Shown here piece by piece: positions 43,026 through 53,493 of a DNA stretch of 64,000 nt. Each line of letters starts with the position of its first letter. Positions within the stretch are counted from its first letter, which is position 1. The translations under genes were made by a program, and so were the position numbers. The stretch spans positions 1 to 64,000 of the forward strand of contig SDUX01000112.1 of assembly GCA_008729055.1 (NCBI GenBank), read 5' to 3'. This DNA comes from Pyropia haitanensis (Eukaryota; Rhodophyta; Bangiophyceae; Bangiales; Bangiaceae). The notes below the pieces were generated by a model. It was not told where the DNA came from and ran no database searches. It saw only the letters and a list, made by a program, of their open reading frames with translations.

Positions 43026-45650
43026 GCGACGGTCACGCACGTGGCGGGGTAGCTGGGGGGCTCCCCGGCCGTGTGCGTGGCCGGCGTTGTGGATGGCGGG
43101 GTGGTGGTGGCGGGGTGGTGGTGGTGGGGTGGTAGCTGCCGGGGTGGTGGTGGTGGGGTGGTGGAGGTGGTGGGCTGGTGGTGGTGGCGTGGTGGTGGCG
43201 GCGGCGTGGGGGTGGTGACGGACGTGGCGGGGCACTTTGGGACGGTGCCCCGTCGCGTTGGTCCTCTTTTCCGGGGGGACGCGAGAGGTGGCAAGCTGAG
43301 GGGAGGGAAGGGGGGCGGCGGTGGAGAGCGAGAGAGGAGGGGAGGCTGAGGGGAGGGGCGTGATGGTGGCGGCAGCGGTGGCGGCATTGGCGGAAAGGAC
43401 GGCGGAGATGGCGGTGACGGCCCCAACGGCGGCGCAAATGGCGGCGACGGCGGCGGCGACGGCGACAAGGACGGCGGCGATGGCGGCGACGGCGGCGGCG
43501 ATGGCGGCGATGGCGGCGGCGATGGCGGCGACGACGGCGGCGACGGCGGCAAGGGCGGCGGCGATGGCGGCGACAAGTGCAAGACGACGGCAGCGGCGGC
43601 GGCGGCGACAAGGACGGCAGTGATGGCGGCGACGATGGCGGCGACGGCGGCGGCAGGCGGCGACAAGTGCGAGACGGCGGCGGCGGCGGCGGCGGTGGCA
43701 AGGACGGCGGCGATTGCGCCGACGGCGGCAGCGGGCGGCGACAAGTGCAAGACGGCGGCGACGGCAGCGGCAGCGGCAACGGCGGCGGCAAGTGCAAGAC
43801 GGCGGCAGCGGCGGCGGCAACAAGGACGGCGGCGATGGCGGCGACGATGGCGGCGACTGCGGCGATGGCGGCGACAAGTGCAAGACGACGGCAGCGGCGG
43901 CGGCGGCGACAAGGACGGCAGTGATGGCGGCGACGATGGCGGCGACGGCGGCGGCAGGCGGCGACAAGTGCAAGACGGCGGCGGCGGCGGCGGCAGCGGC
44001 AACGGCGGCGGCAAGTTCAAGTCAGCGGCGGGGGCGGCGGGGGTGGTGTCGGCGGCAGGTATATGGTTGGGGATGACGCGGGGACGGCGAGGACGGGGGT
44101 GGCGGGAGTGGTGGGCGGGGGGCGGAGGTGTCGGCGGTGGTGGGTTTGGGTGGTGGTGGTGTGGTGGCGGCGGCGTGGTGGTGGTGCCGAGGTGGGCGGG
44201 CGGTGTTGGCGACGGTCACGCACGTGGCGGGGTAGCTGGGGGGCTCCCCGGCCGTGTGCGTGGCCGGCGTTGTGGATGGCGAGGTGGTGGTGGCGGGGTG
44301 GTGGTGGTGGGGTGGTAGCTGCCGGGGTGGTGGTGGTGGGGTGGTGGTGGTGGTGGCTTGGTGGTGGTGGTGGGGTGGTGGCGGCGGCGTGGGGGTGGTG
44401 ACGGACGTGGCGGGGCACTTTGGGACGGTGCCCCGTCGCGTCCTGGGTGGTGGGGGTTGGGGGGGGGGGGGGGCCACGCCGACACGCCGCCGCCTCTGCC
44501 ACCACCGCCAGCTGCTGTCATTGCTGACTCGGCCATCGCTTCTCCCGCAGCTGCCGCTTGTGCCACTGCCTTTTTCTTTTTCTTTTTTCAGCTGTTGTTT
44601 TATTATTTTGTTTTGGGTGTGGGCGCGGGGGGTGTGAGGAGCTGAGGGGAGGGGGGGGGGGCGGCGGAGGAGGGCGAGAGCGGAGGGGCGGCTGAGGGGA
44701 GGGGCGTGATGGTGCCGGCGGCGGTGGCGGCGATGGCGGCGACGGCGGCGGCGACGGCGACAAGGACGGCGGCGATGGCGGCGACGGCGGCGGCGATGGC
44801 GGCGATGGCGGCGGCGATGGCGGCGACAAGTGCAAGACGACGGCAGCGGCGGCGGCGGCGACAAGGACGGCGGTGACGGCGGCGATGATGGCGGCGACGG
44901 CGGCGGCAGGCGGCGACAAGTGCAAGACGGCGGCGACGGCAGCGGCTGCGGCAAGGGCGGCGGCAAGTGCAAGTCAGCGGCGGGGGCGGCGGGGGTGGTG
45001 TCGGCGGCAGGTATATGGTTGGGGATGACGCGGGGACGGCGAGGACGGGGGTGGCGGGAGTGGTGGGCGGGGGGCGGAGGTGTCGGCGGTGGTGGGTTTG
45101 GGTGGTGGTGGTGTGGTGGCGGCGGCGTGGTGGTGGTGCCGAGGTGGGCGGGCGGTGTTGGCGACGGTCACGCACGTGGCGGGGTAGCTGGGGGGCTCCC
45201 CGGCCGTGTGCGTGGCCGGCGTTGTGGATGGCGAGGTGGTGGTGGCGGGGTGGTGGTGGTGGGGTGGTAGCTGCCGGGGTGGTGGTGGTGGGGTGGTGGT
45301 GGTGGTGGCTTGGTGGTGGTGGTGGGGTGGTGGCGGCGGCGTGGGGGTGGTGACGGACGTGGCGGGGCACTTTGGGACGGTGCCCCGTCGCGTCCTGGGT
45401 GGTGGGGGTTGGGGGGGGGGGGGGCCACGCCGACACGCCGCCGCCTCTGCCACCACCGCCAGCTGCTGTCATTGCTGACTCGGCCATCGCTTCTCCCGCA
45501 GCTGCCGCTTGTGCCACTGCCTTTTTCTTTTTCTTTTTTCAGCTGTTGTTTTATTATTTTGTTTTGGGTGTGGGCGCGGGGGGTGTGAGGAGCTGAGGGG
45601 AGGGGGGGGGGCGGCGGAGGAGGGCGAGAGCGGAGGGGCGGCTGAGGGGA
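43026..45650. repeat. Tandem triplication (units ~1,183 and 952 bp) with GGCGGCGAT and GGTGGTGG minisatellites
   Basis: The landmark GCGACGGTCACGCACG starts at 43,026, 44,209 and 45,161. Copies 2 and 3 are nearly identical across the whole 952-bp unit; copy 1 is more diverged and longer. Each unit comprises a GGTGGTGG block, a conserved GTGACGGACGTGGCGGGGCA segment, and a long 9-bp minisatellite (GGCGGCGAT/GGCGGCGAC). The GGTATATGGTTGGGG segment occurs only at 44,057 and 45,009 (952 bp apart). Copies 2 and 3 also carry a T-rich tract ending in TTTTTTCAG. On the - strand two related peptide motifs, CPATSVTT and YPATCVTVA, recur within Pro/His/Thr-rich frames. Confidence 0.92.
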
Positions 45651-46103
45651 GGGGCGAGGCGGTGGCAGCGCCGATGGCACTGCTTCCGGTACTGCGTTTT
45701 TGTTGGTTTGTGGGATCTCGGCCACAGCCGTTGCCGGTTCTTTAGCCGCTTTGCTCTTCTCTGTCTCAGTTGCACTTTCGGTGACCGTGGGCGCATGGTC
45801 GTGGAATGCAGGAGCGGACCCGGGGGGTATTGAAGGGACAGGAGGCGGGCGCTTTGAGGGTGAGGGGCAGTGCACGACCCCGTCGCCTCTCGCTGCGGTT
45901 GCGGTGGCGACGGCGGGTGCCGCCGTCACCCGCGTGGGTGCTTTGGTGCATGCTGCTGTGCCGTTTGGGGTAGGGGGCGGAAACACCGGGATGCGCGCGG
46001 TCGCGGGCGAAGGTCCGAGAGATGGCGGTACGGCCAACGACGGGGACTCACGCGGCCGTGCGGGCCGCGAGGGGAAGCGCAAGACCAAGAAAGGAGAAAG
46101 CAT
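45168..46103 (-). CDS. Possible Pro/Thr/His-rich wall-type protein overlapping the triplication
   Basis: Weak call. ATG 46,103 starts MLSPFLVLRFPSRPARPRES. The frame continues through protein-like sequence (TVTESATETEKSKAAKEP, AEIPQTNKNAVPEAVPSAL) into Pro-rich, then His/Pro/Thr-rich sequence ending at 45,168 inside the repeat. A TGTATAGG box lies ~140 bp upstream (~46,245). Composition resembles hydroxyproline-rich wall glycoproteins. The + strand is also open here (a hydrophobic stretch LLFSVSVALSVTVGAW), so strand choice is uncertain. There is no clear signal peptide. Confidence 0.3.
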   Translation of the reverse strand: MLSPFLVLRFPSRPARPRESPSLAVPPSLGPSPATARIPVFPPPTPNGTAACTKAPTRVTAAPAVATATAARGDGVVHCPSPSKRPPPVPSIPPGSAPAFHDHAPTVTESATETEKSKAAKEPATAVAEIPQTNKNAVPEAVPSALPPPRPSPQPPLRSRPPPPPPPLPSAPHTPRAHTQNKIIKQQLKKEKEKGSGTSGSCGRSDGRVSNDSSWRWWQRRRRVGVAPPPPNPHHPGRDGAPSQSAPPRPSPPPRRRHHPTTTTKPPPPPPHHHHPGSYHPTTTTPPPPPRHPQRRPRTRPGSPPATPPRA

Positions 46104-46548
46104 GTCCGGCCAAGGTCTGTACGAAAGTGTCCATGGACAAAGAGCAAAGTGGAAGCACACAGCCGCTGCCAGGCGCCTCGCCGCGCCGTCAGGCCCGCGT
46201 ACGGGGGCAGCAACGGCGCCTGTGACGCGTCAGCCCCCACCCTATACAAGGGAGCTGCTGCGGTCACGGCCTAAAATGCGGCAAACAGGGTGGTACCCCT
46301 CTCCCACCCACAAGTAAAGAAGGCGGGAGGGGGGTGGCGAAAGAAACAGGAGCAGCCACGCCATCCGCGCTGACGCAGGCAACCCCCCAAAGTAGAAAAG
46401 GCAAAGCAGTATGTACAAGGGCGACGAGGCCGCACGAGCGGCCGACAGGGGGGGCCACCCAGGGGCCGCTGCGGCAAACCCGCACCCGCCCACCGGCGTG
46501 GTGGTCCGTCCGACGGGCAGAGGCTGGCAGGCGGGGCAGTGCGCACAC

Positions 46549-48222
46549 CTAGGCCACCACCGCGGCAGTGGGAGGGCGACGGAGGGCCTTGCGCCGGTCG
46601 GTCTGCACCACCACCCGCTTGACCTGCTTGACCCGACGGCGCTGGACGACCGCCTGGCGCTTGCGCGGCGGCGCGACCGCCCGCTTGCGCTTGACCACCA
46701 CCTTCCGCTGGCGCTTCTGCACCACCGCCCGCGGGCGCTTGACCACCACCTGCCGCTTACGCTGCTGCACCAGCGCCCGGCGGCGCTTGACGACCACCGC
46801 CCGCTTGCGCTTCTGGACCACCGCCCGAGGGCGCTTGACCACGACCGTCCGCTTGCGCTGGACGACCACCTTGCGCTTGCGCTGCTGCACCACCACCCGC
46901 GGGCGCTCAGCTAGCACCTTCTTCTGCACAACACGAGGGCGCTGGACGATAACCTTGCGAGGGGGGGCCTGGACAACCACCTTTCGCTTCTGCACCACCG
47001 CCACGGGAGCCGGGGTGACAATGACAGACGGTTTGGCTGGGATCACCGCGGCCAAGACCGTGGGAGTAGCCGTCATGGTCGGGGTGGGCGTCATAGTGAC
47101 TGTAGCGGTCGGCGTGGGCGTCATCGTGGGCGTGGCCGTGGCTGACGGGGAGGGCGTCACCGTCGCAGTCGGCGTGGCCGTCGGCGTAGCGGTGGGCGTG
47201 GCCGTAGGCATTGGGGTGGGCGTCTCCTCTTGCACCGCTACTTCTTCCGTTGCCGTCGGCTCGACCGTCTCCTCAAGCACCTCCTCCGTCGCGGTCGGCT
47301 CGACCGTCTCCTCGAGCACCTCCTCCGTCGCAGTCGGCTCGACCGTCTCCTCAAGCACCTCCTCCGTAGCGGTCGGCTCGACCGTCTCCTCAAGCACCTC
47401 CTCCGTCGCGGTCGGCTCGACCGTCTCCTCGAGCACCTCTTCCGTCGCCGTCGGCTCGAGCGTCACCTCCAGCGCCTCTTCCGTCGGCGTCGGCGTGGCC
47501 GACGGCGTCGGCGTCGGCGTGGCCGACGGCGTCGGCGTCGGCGTGGCCGACGGCGTCGGCGTCGGCGTGGCCGACGGCGTCGGCGTCGGCGTGGCGGACG
47601 GCGTCGGCGTCGGCGTGGCGGACGGCGCAGGCGTTGGCGTCGGCGTCTCGACTTGCGCCACCACCTCCTCCGTCGCCATTGGCTCCACCGTCTCCTCCGG
47701 CGCGGCCTCGACGGGCGGCGGCGGCGTCTTCACCGCCACAACTTTACGCTTGCTTTTCTGCACCACAACCCGCGGGCGCTTGACAACCACCTTGCGCTTG
47801 CGCTGCGGCTCCACCGCCCGCGGGCGCTTGACAACCACCTCGCGCTTACGTTGCTGCACCGCCACGAGCGGGCGCTTGGCGACTACCTGCCGCTTCCGCG
47901 GCTGCACCTGCACCACTGCCACGGGCGGGCGCGGCGCCGGCTTGCCGACCACCGCCACCCCGCCGGCCGCCACGGCGCCATAACCGTCCTCGCTCGCGGC
48001 CGCGCGGGCGACTGCTGCCACGGCCGCGCTGGGCGCCGCCGCCGCCGCCGCCGCCGCCGCACCGCCGGTGGCTGGGGCGGCGCCGGCGGCGTGCCCGACG
48101 TGACGGCCGGCCGCCGCCCCCCCCCGCGACGGCCGCCCGCCAACGACCGCCGCCGACGCGGTGGCGGCGGTGAGCACCACACCCGCCGACGCGACCGCCA
48201 GCACGCGCAGCACGGGTCCCAT
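46549..48222 (-). CDS. Secreted repeat protein: basic VVVKRPR blocks flanking an acidic Thr/Pro-Glu core (EDGYG family)
   Basis: 557 residues from ATG 48,222 to TAG 46,549, single exon. The N-terminus is a signal peptide ([20 protein letters not shown], ending TASA). An Ala-rich spacer leads to [12 protein letters not shown], then a basic domain of VV(V/A)KRPR-VVQ(K/Q)RKR repeats, a core of six 8-residue TPTPTPSA units and six 13-residue [13 protein letters not shown] units, a second TP/TMTPTP tract, and a second, longer basic repeat domain to the C-terminus. The layout is thus basic-acidic-basic. Likely exported to the extracellular matrix or wall, where Thr/Pro tracts could be glycosylated or hydroxylated and basic blocks could bind sulfated polysaccharide (inference). 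The N-terminal layout and EDGYG motif recur in the gene at 55.3-56.2 kb. No known domain. Confidence 0.82.
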   Translation of the reverse strand: MGPVLRVLAVASAGVVLTAATASAAVVGGRPSRGGAAAGRHVGHAAGAAPATGGAAAAAAAAAPSAAVAAVARAAASEDGYGAVAAGGVAVVGKPAPRPPVAVVQVQPRKRQVVAKRPLVAVQQRKREVVVKRPRAVEPQRKRKVVVKRPRVVVQKSKRKVVAVKTPPPPVEAAPEETVEPMATEEVVAQVETPTPTPAPSATPTPTPSATPTPTPSATPTPTPSATPTPTPSATPTPTPSATPTPTEEALEVTLEPTATEEVLEETVEPTATEEVLEETVEPTATEEVLEETVEPTATEEVLEETVEPTATEEVLEETVEPTATEEVAVQEETPTPMPTATPTATPTATPTATVTPSPSATATPTMTPTPTATVTMTPTPTMTATPTVLAAVIPAKPSVIVTPAPVAVVQKRKVVVQAPPRKVIVQRPRVVQKKVLAERPRVVVQQRKRKVVVQRKRTVVVKRPRAVVQKRKRAVVVKRRRALVQQRKRQVVVKRPRAVVQKRQRKVVVKRKRAVAPPRKRQAVVQRRRVKQVKRVVVQTDRRKALRRPPTAAVVA

Positions 48223-48413
48223 GGCGGGGAGGGGCGGCGGGGCCCACCGGGGACACTCTCCCAGAGGGAGGGGGGGTGGGCGGCGGGGGGAGAGGCAGAC
48301 GCAAGCGGTCGAGGAGAATGGGGGGAGGGGCGGCGGGGTGTGGTGGAGGCGGCCAGTGTGCTGCGGATGACGGGGCGACGGTGCTAGTCCCCCACCGTCG
48401 GCAGCGGGAGCAT

Positions 48414-48420
48414 CTTATAC
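48414..48420 (-). promoter_or_regulatory. TATA-like box of the 46.5-48.2 kb gene
   Basis: GTATAAG on the - strand, 192 bp upstream of the ATG at 48,222, is one of the few AT-rich words in this GC-rich upstream region. Confidence 0.4.
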
Positions 48421-48635
48421 CCCCCCGCGCGACGGTGCCATCCCCTCCCTCGCCGCCGCCGCCGCCGCGCCATCGCCACACGTCCCACCGCACCACCCTC
48501 TGGCGGGGTGCCGCACGCGTGGCGGCTGGGCCCCGCGCGCCCACACGGCGAGTGCCGCCACCCCCCCGTGCCATCCCCGCCGTCGCCCTGCCCACCAGCA
48601 GCGCGATGGCAGCCGCGCGCGCCGTGGCCGCCGCT

Positions 48636-48679
<44 letters not shown>

Positions 48680-49868
48680 GGCTGCCCTCGTTTCCCGCTG
48701 CCACCCCCCCCCCGCGGCGGCACGTGCGTGGCAAACACACGGCCGGCGCGCCCGCCGCCCGCGCCGTTGACGGGGCTGGCAGCGGCCGCCGCCGCGACGG
48801 CCGCCGCCCCGCTGGGGCGCCGCCCGCGGCGGGTGGCGGGCGGGACGCACGGTACCCCCCCGCCAAGCCCAGACAGCGGGACACCAAACAGCGGCAACAG
48901 CTCGGCGGGGACGCGACGTGGTCGGCGTCAGCGCCAGCCGCCGCGCACGGCGGCCGCGGACGGCACGGCCCCCCCCCCCCCCCCCGCGTCCTCCCACCAG
49001 TGACGCGTCCCCCCCCCCCCGGCCGTGCCGCGCCGACACGAGCCGCCCCACCGGCACGCGCCGCGCCGCCCGCCAAGCACGGCGGGTGGCGCGCGTCTCC
49101 CTAGGGCCTCCCTTCCTCCCCCCTCCCTACCGCCAACTTGCTCTCCCTCCTCCTCCCCCCCGCCCCCCCCCCCCCCTCCACCCCCCCCACCTGCCATCGC
49201 TCCGCCGCCACCCCGCCGCGCCGCGGCTGGTGGTCGTTGGCGCCGACCACCACCCCGTGCGGCGTCGCGTGGCGGCGCCGCCGCGGCGCCACGGCGCGGC
49301 ACGACCGCGGCGTGCGTGGGAGGGCGGGTGGGGGGGGGGGGGGGTGCGACGTGGACGGCATCCCGCGGGTGGCGCGGAAGCGGCGGGGGGACGGCACAGG
49401 GGGGGGGGGGGCGAGCGGAGAAACGGGGCACGCAAAACGCGGGCGTTACCATCCACTGGGGGACGTGTTGGGGGGGGGGGGGGGAAGAGAGGGGGGGGGG
49501 GGGCCGCCCCCAGGCGGGTGTTCAGAGAAAGGCGGGGACCGGTAGAGGCGGCGGCACGGCCGGCCAGCGCGGCGGGCGGCGACGGCAAATCCAGTCTCTA
49601 CCGCGGCGGCGGGGCGGGGGGGAAGGGGAGCGGGACGTGGCGGCTGTGGCCGCCGCGGTGGGGGTGACTGCGACGCGCCGGTGGCGGTGCGGGTCGTGGC
49701 GGCGCGCGCCGCCGTCCCGGCCGGGGCGGATCGTGGGCAGCGGGGCGGCCCCCAAGCGACGAGTACTGGGCGGGATCCAGTGTGCGCATCGAGCGGGCAC
49801 GCGGCTCCACTCTGTCCAATAAACGCCCCGGGCGGTTTGGCAGCGGCGGGGCGCGCGATGGGACCACC
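48421..49868. other. Intergenic region, poly-C and poly-G rich
   Basis: Contains GCC/ACC triplet runs (48,630-48,690) and homopolymer tracts (48,969-48,984; 49,010-49,020; 49,168-49,178; 49,330-49,343; 49,469-49,482; 49,492-49,502). No convincing reading frame. Confidence 0.6.
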
Positions 49869-51161
49869 GCGCAGTGGATCTATCACCCTCCACCTTAATT
49901 TCGCCGATTGTCGATGCATGCACGTGCAAAAGCGTGTTTGGGCCGACATTTGGCCCTCGCGGCGCCTCGCCCGACGGAGGTCGAAATCGCGGCGGTGCAC
50001 GTTGCCGGCATCCGAGTGCAGCGCAAAAATGCAGATCCATGTTTGGATAACATGGCGCCACGCGAAATCGACGCGCAAGTGTTTGCCAGTGCAACACTGC
50101 ACACAGCAAGTGTGTCGCTCGTTCCCATCGTACAGAATTTTGGTTGCTCTGCCGAACAATGCCCCACACTCTTGTCGCGCAGTGGCACACATCCGAACAA
50201 GGAACTGGCTTGACGAGACAGCGACGAACCTCGATGGACACACAGACCACCCCCACACGACGCCACTGTCTTAGACCACCTACCCACAGCCACCCCCTTG
50301 GCCGCGTCCACCGCCTACGCCCCACCATTGGCGCTCTACGACCCACATGCCGACGTGGGCCTCGCCGCGTGCACCTAGACGCCTCACGACCCCCATCGCG
50401 GCTGGCATTGCGACCAGATGGCCGGGAGTCCAACTAATGTGGATGACCCGCGACAGCCGAGGCGACTGCGGTGTTCGGCGGCACTGGGGACGACCATGAC
50501 GCGGGGCTATACACCCCTCCACACATCAACTACCAATGTTCACATACTCCTTTGGTGCACCCAGGCCCCAACGTCGGTCTGCAGGTGTGACGACACGCAG
50601 GGAGTGTCGGGGGAAGCGTGCGGTGGGGAGCGTGGAAGGGGGGGAGAGTGGAAGGGGGGGGGGATGGAAGGGGGGGAGGGCGTCGTCCCGTGCGAGTACG
50701 GCCGCCTTTCGAGGCACGCGACACACATCGGGGCACGAAAAGAGTTTGGAAGAACATCTGGGTGCTCGCGTCTTTGCAAGCGCCTTGTACTTATCAGCAC
50801 CTTCCGCTTGTGATGTCAAACTTGGATCGAACGCGCAAGGAACGTGCGAGTCGAAAATGTCAGGCCATGCACGTTCCGTGTTACAAGAAAAGATCAAATC
50901 CGTGTTTGGAAAAACGTATCTCCCTGGGGACATCCGAGAAAGCTCCACTGTTTACATGACGAGAACGACCTCGTCGTCCTCATGGTCGTGGTCGAGAAAA
51001 AGAACTTTCTGGTCTGTCCCCAGCTCGTAGCGCCGCCGCGACTGCTTTTTTGCACGAAACCCCCCCCTCACGGGACCCCAGGGCGACCTTGCACGGCTGA
51101 ACACGGCCGATTGGGGCCCGATGCGCGAAAATGTGGGTACAGGGTGATAGATCCACTGCGC
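49869..51161. mobile_element. Candidate transposon-like segment with 21-bp perfect terminal inverted repeats
   Basis: Positions 49,869-49,889 are the exact reverse complement of 51,141-51,161 (key part GTGGATCTATCACCCT), and weaker similarity continues inward for about 20 bp (ACC-----A-TTTCGC on both sides). The 1,293-bp interior is clearly less GC-rich than its flanks and contains degenerate repeats. No transposase-like frame and no clear target-site duplication are visible, so it would be a non-autonomous element, or alternatively two inverted copies of a short duplicated sequence. Confidence 0.45.
49931..50960. repeat. Degenerate ~100-bp repeats with a TGTTTGGA(A/T)AACA-like core
   Basis: Related cores occur at 49,934 (GTGTTTGG), 50,040 (TGTTTGGATAACAT), 50,079 (GTGTTTGCC), 50,743 (AGTTTGGAAGAACAT) and 50,902 (GTGTTTGGAAAAACG). 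The best-preserved pair, ~49,980-50,060 and ~50,850-50,930, also shares TCGAAA, GCACGTT and CATCCGAG in the same order. Confidence 0.5.
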
Positions 51162-52402
51162 CGGCGGACGGGATCCCGCCCCGCGCGGGCGCCCCGCGTC
51201 GCGGGGAGCGCGCGGCGCGCGGCGACACGGCCGTCGGCGGCGGCCGCGCCCTCCTCGCACACGCCGCTCTCGCCGGAAGAGGGTACACCGCCGTCGCGCG
51301 GCGGGGATGGAGACGGCGGGGAGCGGCGGCAGGGTCGCGACCCCCGCCAGCCGTCTTTTCGCGGTGGTCTGTGTGGACCGTCTCGATGGCCCGTCCGTGG
51401 GCGGCGGGACTCGCCGGCCCAGGCGCGGGCGGCGTGCGCGGGGGGTGGTCCAGCGGCGTGGGAGCGCCCGTCGCCGCCGTTCGTGCAGACGCCTCGGCGT
51501 GCCACACGGGCGGGGTGCGGCGCGCCGCCGCAGCCGCCGGCCACCGCGCGGATGGGAGGGGGTGGGCGTCGCGCCGCGGCGGGCAGACGACGGGCGGCAT
51601 GGCGGGTACGCCCGTGCCGCCGCTGCCGTCGGTGCTGCCGTTGCGCGGCGATGGACCGATGGCGGGGGGCGGCGGCGACGGCGCGCCGTCGACGGTGTTG
51701 TTATCGCGGTCGTCCTCTGCTACTTTCCGTCCCAGGGTGACGAGTTGTGGGGCCCTCCGACCGGATGGACCGTCTGTCCACGTTGACCTTCTCCTGGTGG
51801 TCCAAGGGGTACCGGCTGGGTCACCCGAGCGGCTCTTTTGCCTGCCGCCGCTGCCGCCGCGGAGACAAAAGGCGGCGTTTCTGCCGCCGCCGCAAACGAC
51901 GACTCCGCTGCTCGCGCCCAGCGGGGAATCAGAAAGGGTGGAGGGAGGCAGAGGCGCTCGCCCCAGTGTGTGTACTGCCCCTTGCGAGCATCGTCAGGTC
52001 TGTCTCTTGTGCGTCGCGTTGTAGTGTGCCTTCGCGTGCTGTGCTTGCGCCGGCCAGGAGTGAAGCCAGTCGACGCAAACCAGACTCATCAGGCGGGAGG
52101 TCATCTGCCTGCTGCGTTCCCTCCCCTCCGCTGCTTTCCGAGTCTCTCGTATGGCGTGGCGGCGGCCATCTCCCCCTTGCAGCGACGTCGCTCCGCGCTC
52201 GCTCTCAGCCCCCCCCCAACCAGCCTTTTCGCGTGGCGCACCCCCTCTCCCTCCCTTCCAGACCGCGGAGCGCCCCCTCAACGCGGCGGGCGGCACCCCC
52301 ATGCACCAATCCACGAGGCACGCCCAAGAGCGGCCGCGCGTTGCGGTCGGGCACCGCCGCGGTGCGGCCGCCGGGCGCCACCTCCCCCGGCGCGCCCCCA
52401 CT

Positions 52403-52440
<38 letters not shown>

Positions 52441-53272
52441 GGCCGCCGGCCCGCGGGCCACACCCCCCGCGTGCGGGACCCCGCGGCAGCGTCGTTGGTG
52501 CGGTGGCCGCCGGTGGCGGCCGCCACGGGACCCCCCGTTGCCCGTGTCGGCGCCGCCGGGCGCCGCCCGCGGCCACGGCGGCGGCGGCTGGCCTCGGCGG
52601 GGGCGCCAGCCGTGCCCCCTTTGTCACCCCCCACCCCCCCAGGGGGTGTGGGGCGCGCCCAGGCAGACCCGCCGCGTCGGCGGCGGCGCCACGCCGCCCG
52701 CCCCCCCAAACGCACGCAGCCCCTGCAGGCGGCGCTCGGCCACGGCGGCGGCAGGGCGCGCCAACGGGTGGCAAAAAAAAAAAAAAATGGGTCGGGCGTG
52801 CAGCGTGACCCGTTTTCGTTGTTTGACTCGGTCGCCCGCGCCGCGTGGCGTGTGGTCGCGGCGCCTCTGGCGGGGGCGCCGCCGCTGCGCGGTCGCGCGC
52901 GGCGCGGCGGTGGCGACCCCCCCTTTCCCTATCCGCGCACGGCGGGCGCGGCCGCGTCGGGGCGGCACCCCCAGGGGCAAGCCCGCCCCCGTCTGCTTGG
53001 TCGCCCCCGCCCGCCGCGGCGCGCGCCCGCGCCGACGAGATATGGGCGTGGCCACAGGGGCGCCGCGGCGGCGGGGGAGTAGGGCGCCGCGGCGGGGCCG
53101 CCGCGGCCTGCCCCGCGCCGCCGGCCGCGCCCGTGGTTATCCGCCCCCTCCCCCCGGCCACGCGCCTCGCGTGGACGGCGATGCGAGCGCGTGGTCGGTG
53201 GCGCGCGTTCGCCGCCCCCCGCCCCTCACCTCCCCGGCTGTTGTCGGATGACGACGCGTGGCGTGGGCCCTC
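51162..53272. other. Intergenic region upstream of the alpha-kinase gene
   Basis: GC-rich with CCG runs (52,410-52,440), an A15 run near 52,772 and multiple open frames lacking protein-like composition or domains. No gene called. Confidence 0.55.
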
Positions 53273-53280
53273 TATAAAAG
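53273..53280 (+). promoter_or_regulatory. TATA box of the alpha-kinase gene
   Basis: TATAAAAG, a near-perfect TATA consensus, 214 bp upstream of ATG 53,494 in otherwise GC-rich DNA. Confidence 0.65.
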
Positions 53281-53493
53281 CTGAGGTAGGGTGGGGGGCG
53301 ACACTCGCCGTTGCCTCCGCTGCCGCCGCCCCGACCGGTCGTCGCGTGCGTCGTGCTCCCCAGCCTGCACCGTGAGCCGTATACCCGCCCGCCGCCGCGC
53401 GCCGCCGCTGCCCTCCGAGGTGGCGCTGAGGGCACCCGGTTTGTCCGCTTCTCCTAACCCTCTTCCCAGTCTGCTCCCCCAGCTTCTCACGCA

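Noticed and set aside
46568..47983. Long + strand frame opposite the 46.5-48.2 kb secreted protein (Val/Gly/Thr repeats)
   Set aside because: No ATG-led signal or domain; the - strand has a perfect signal peptide, balanced repeats and a TATA-like box.
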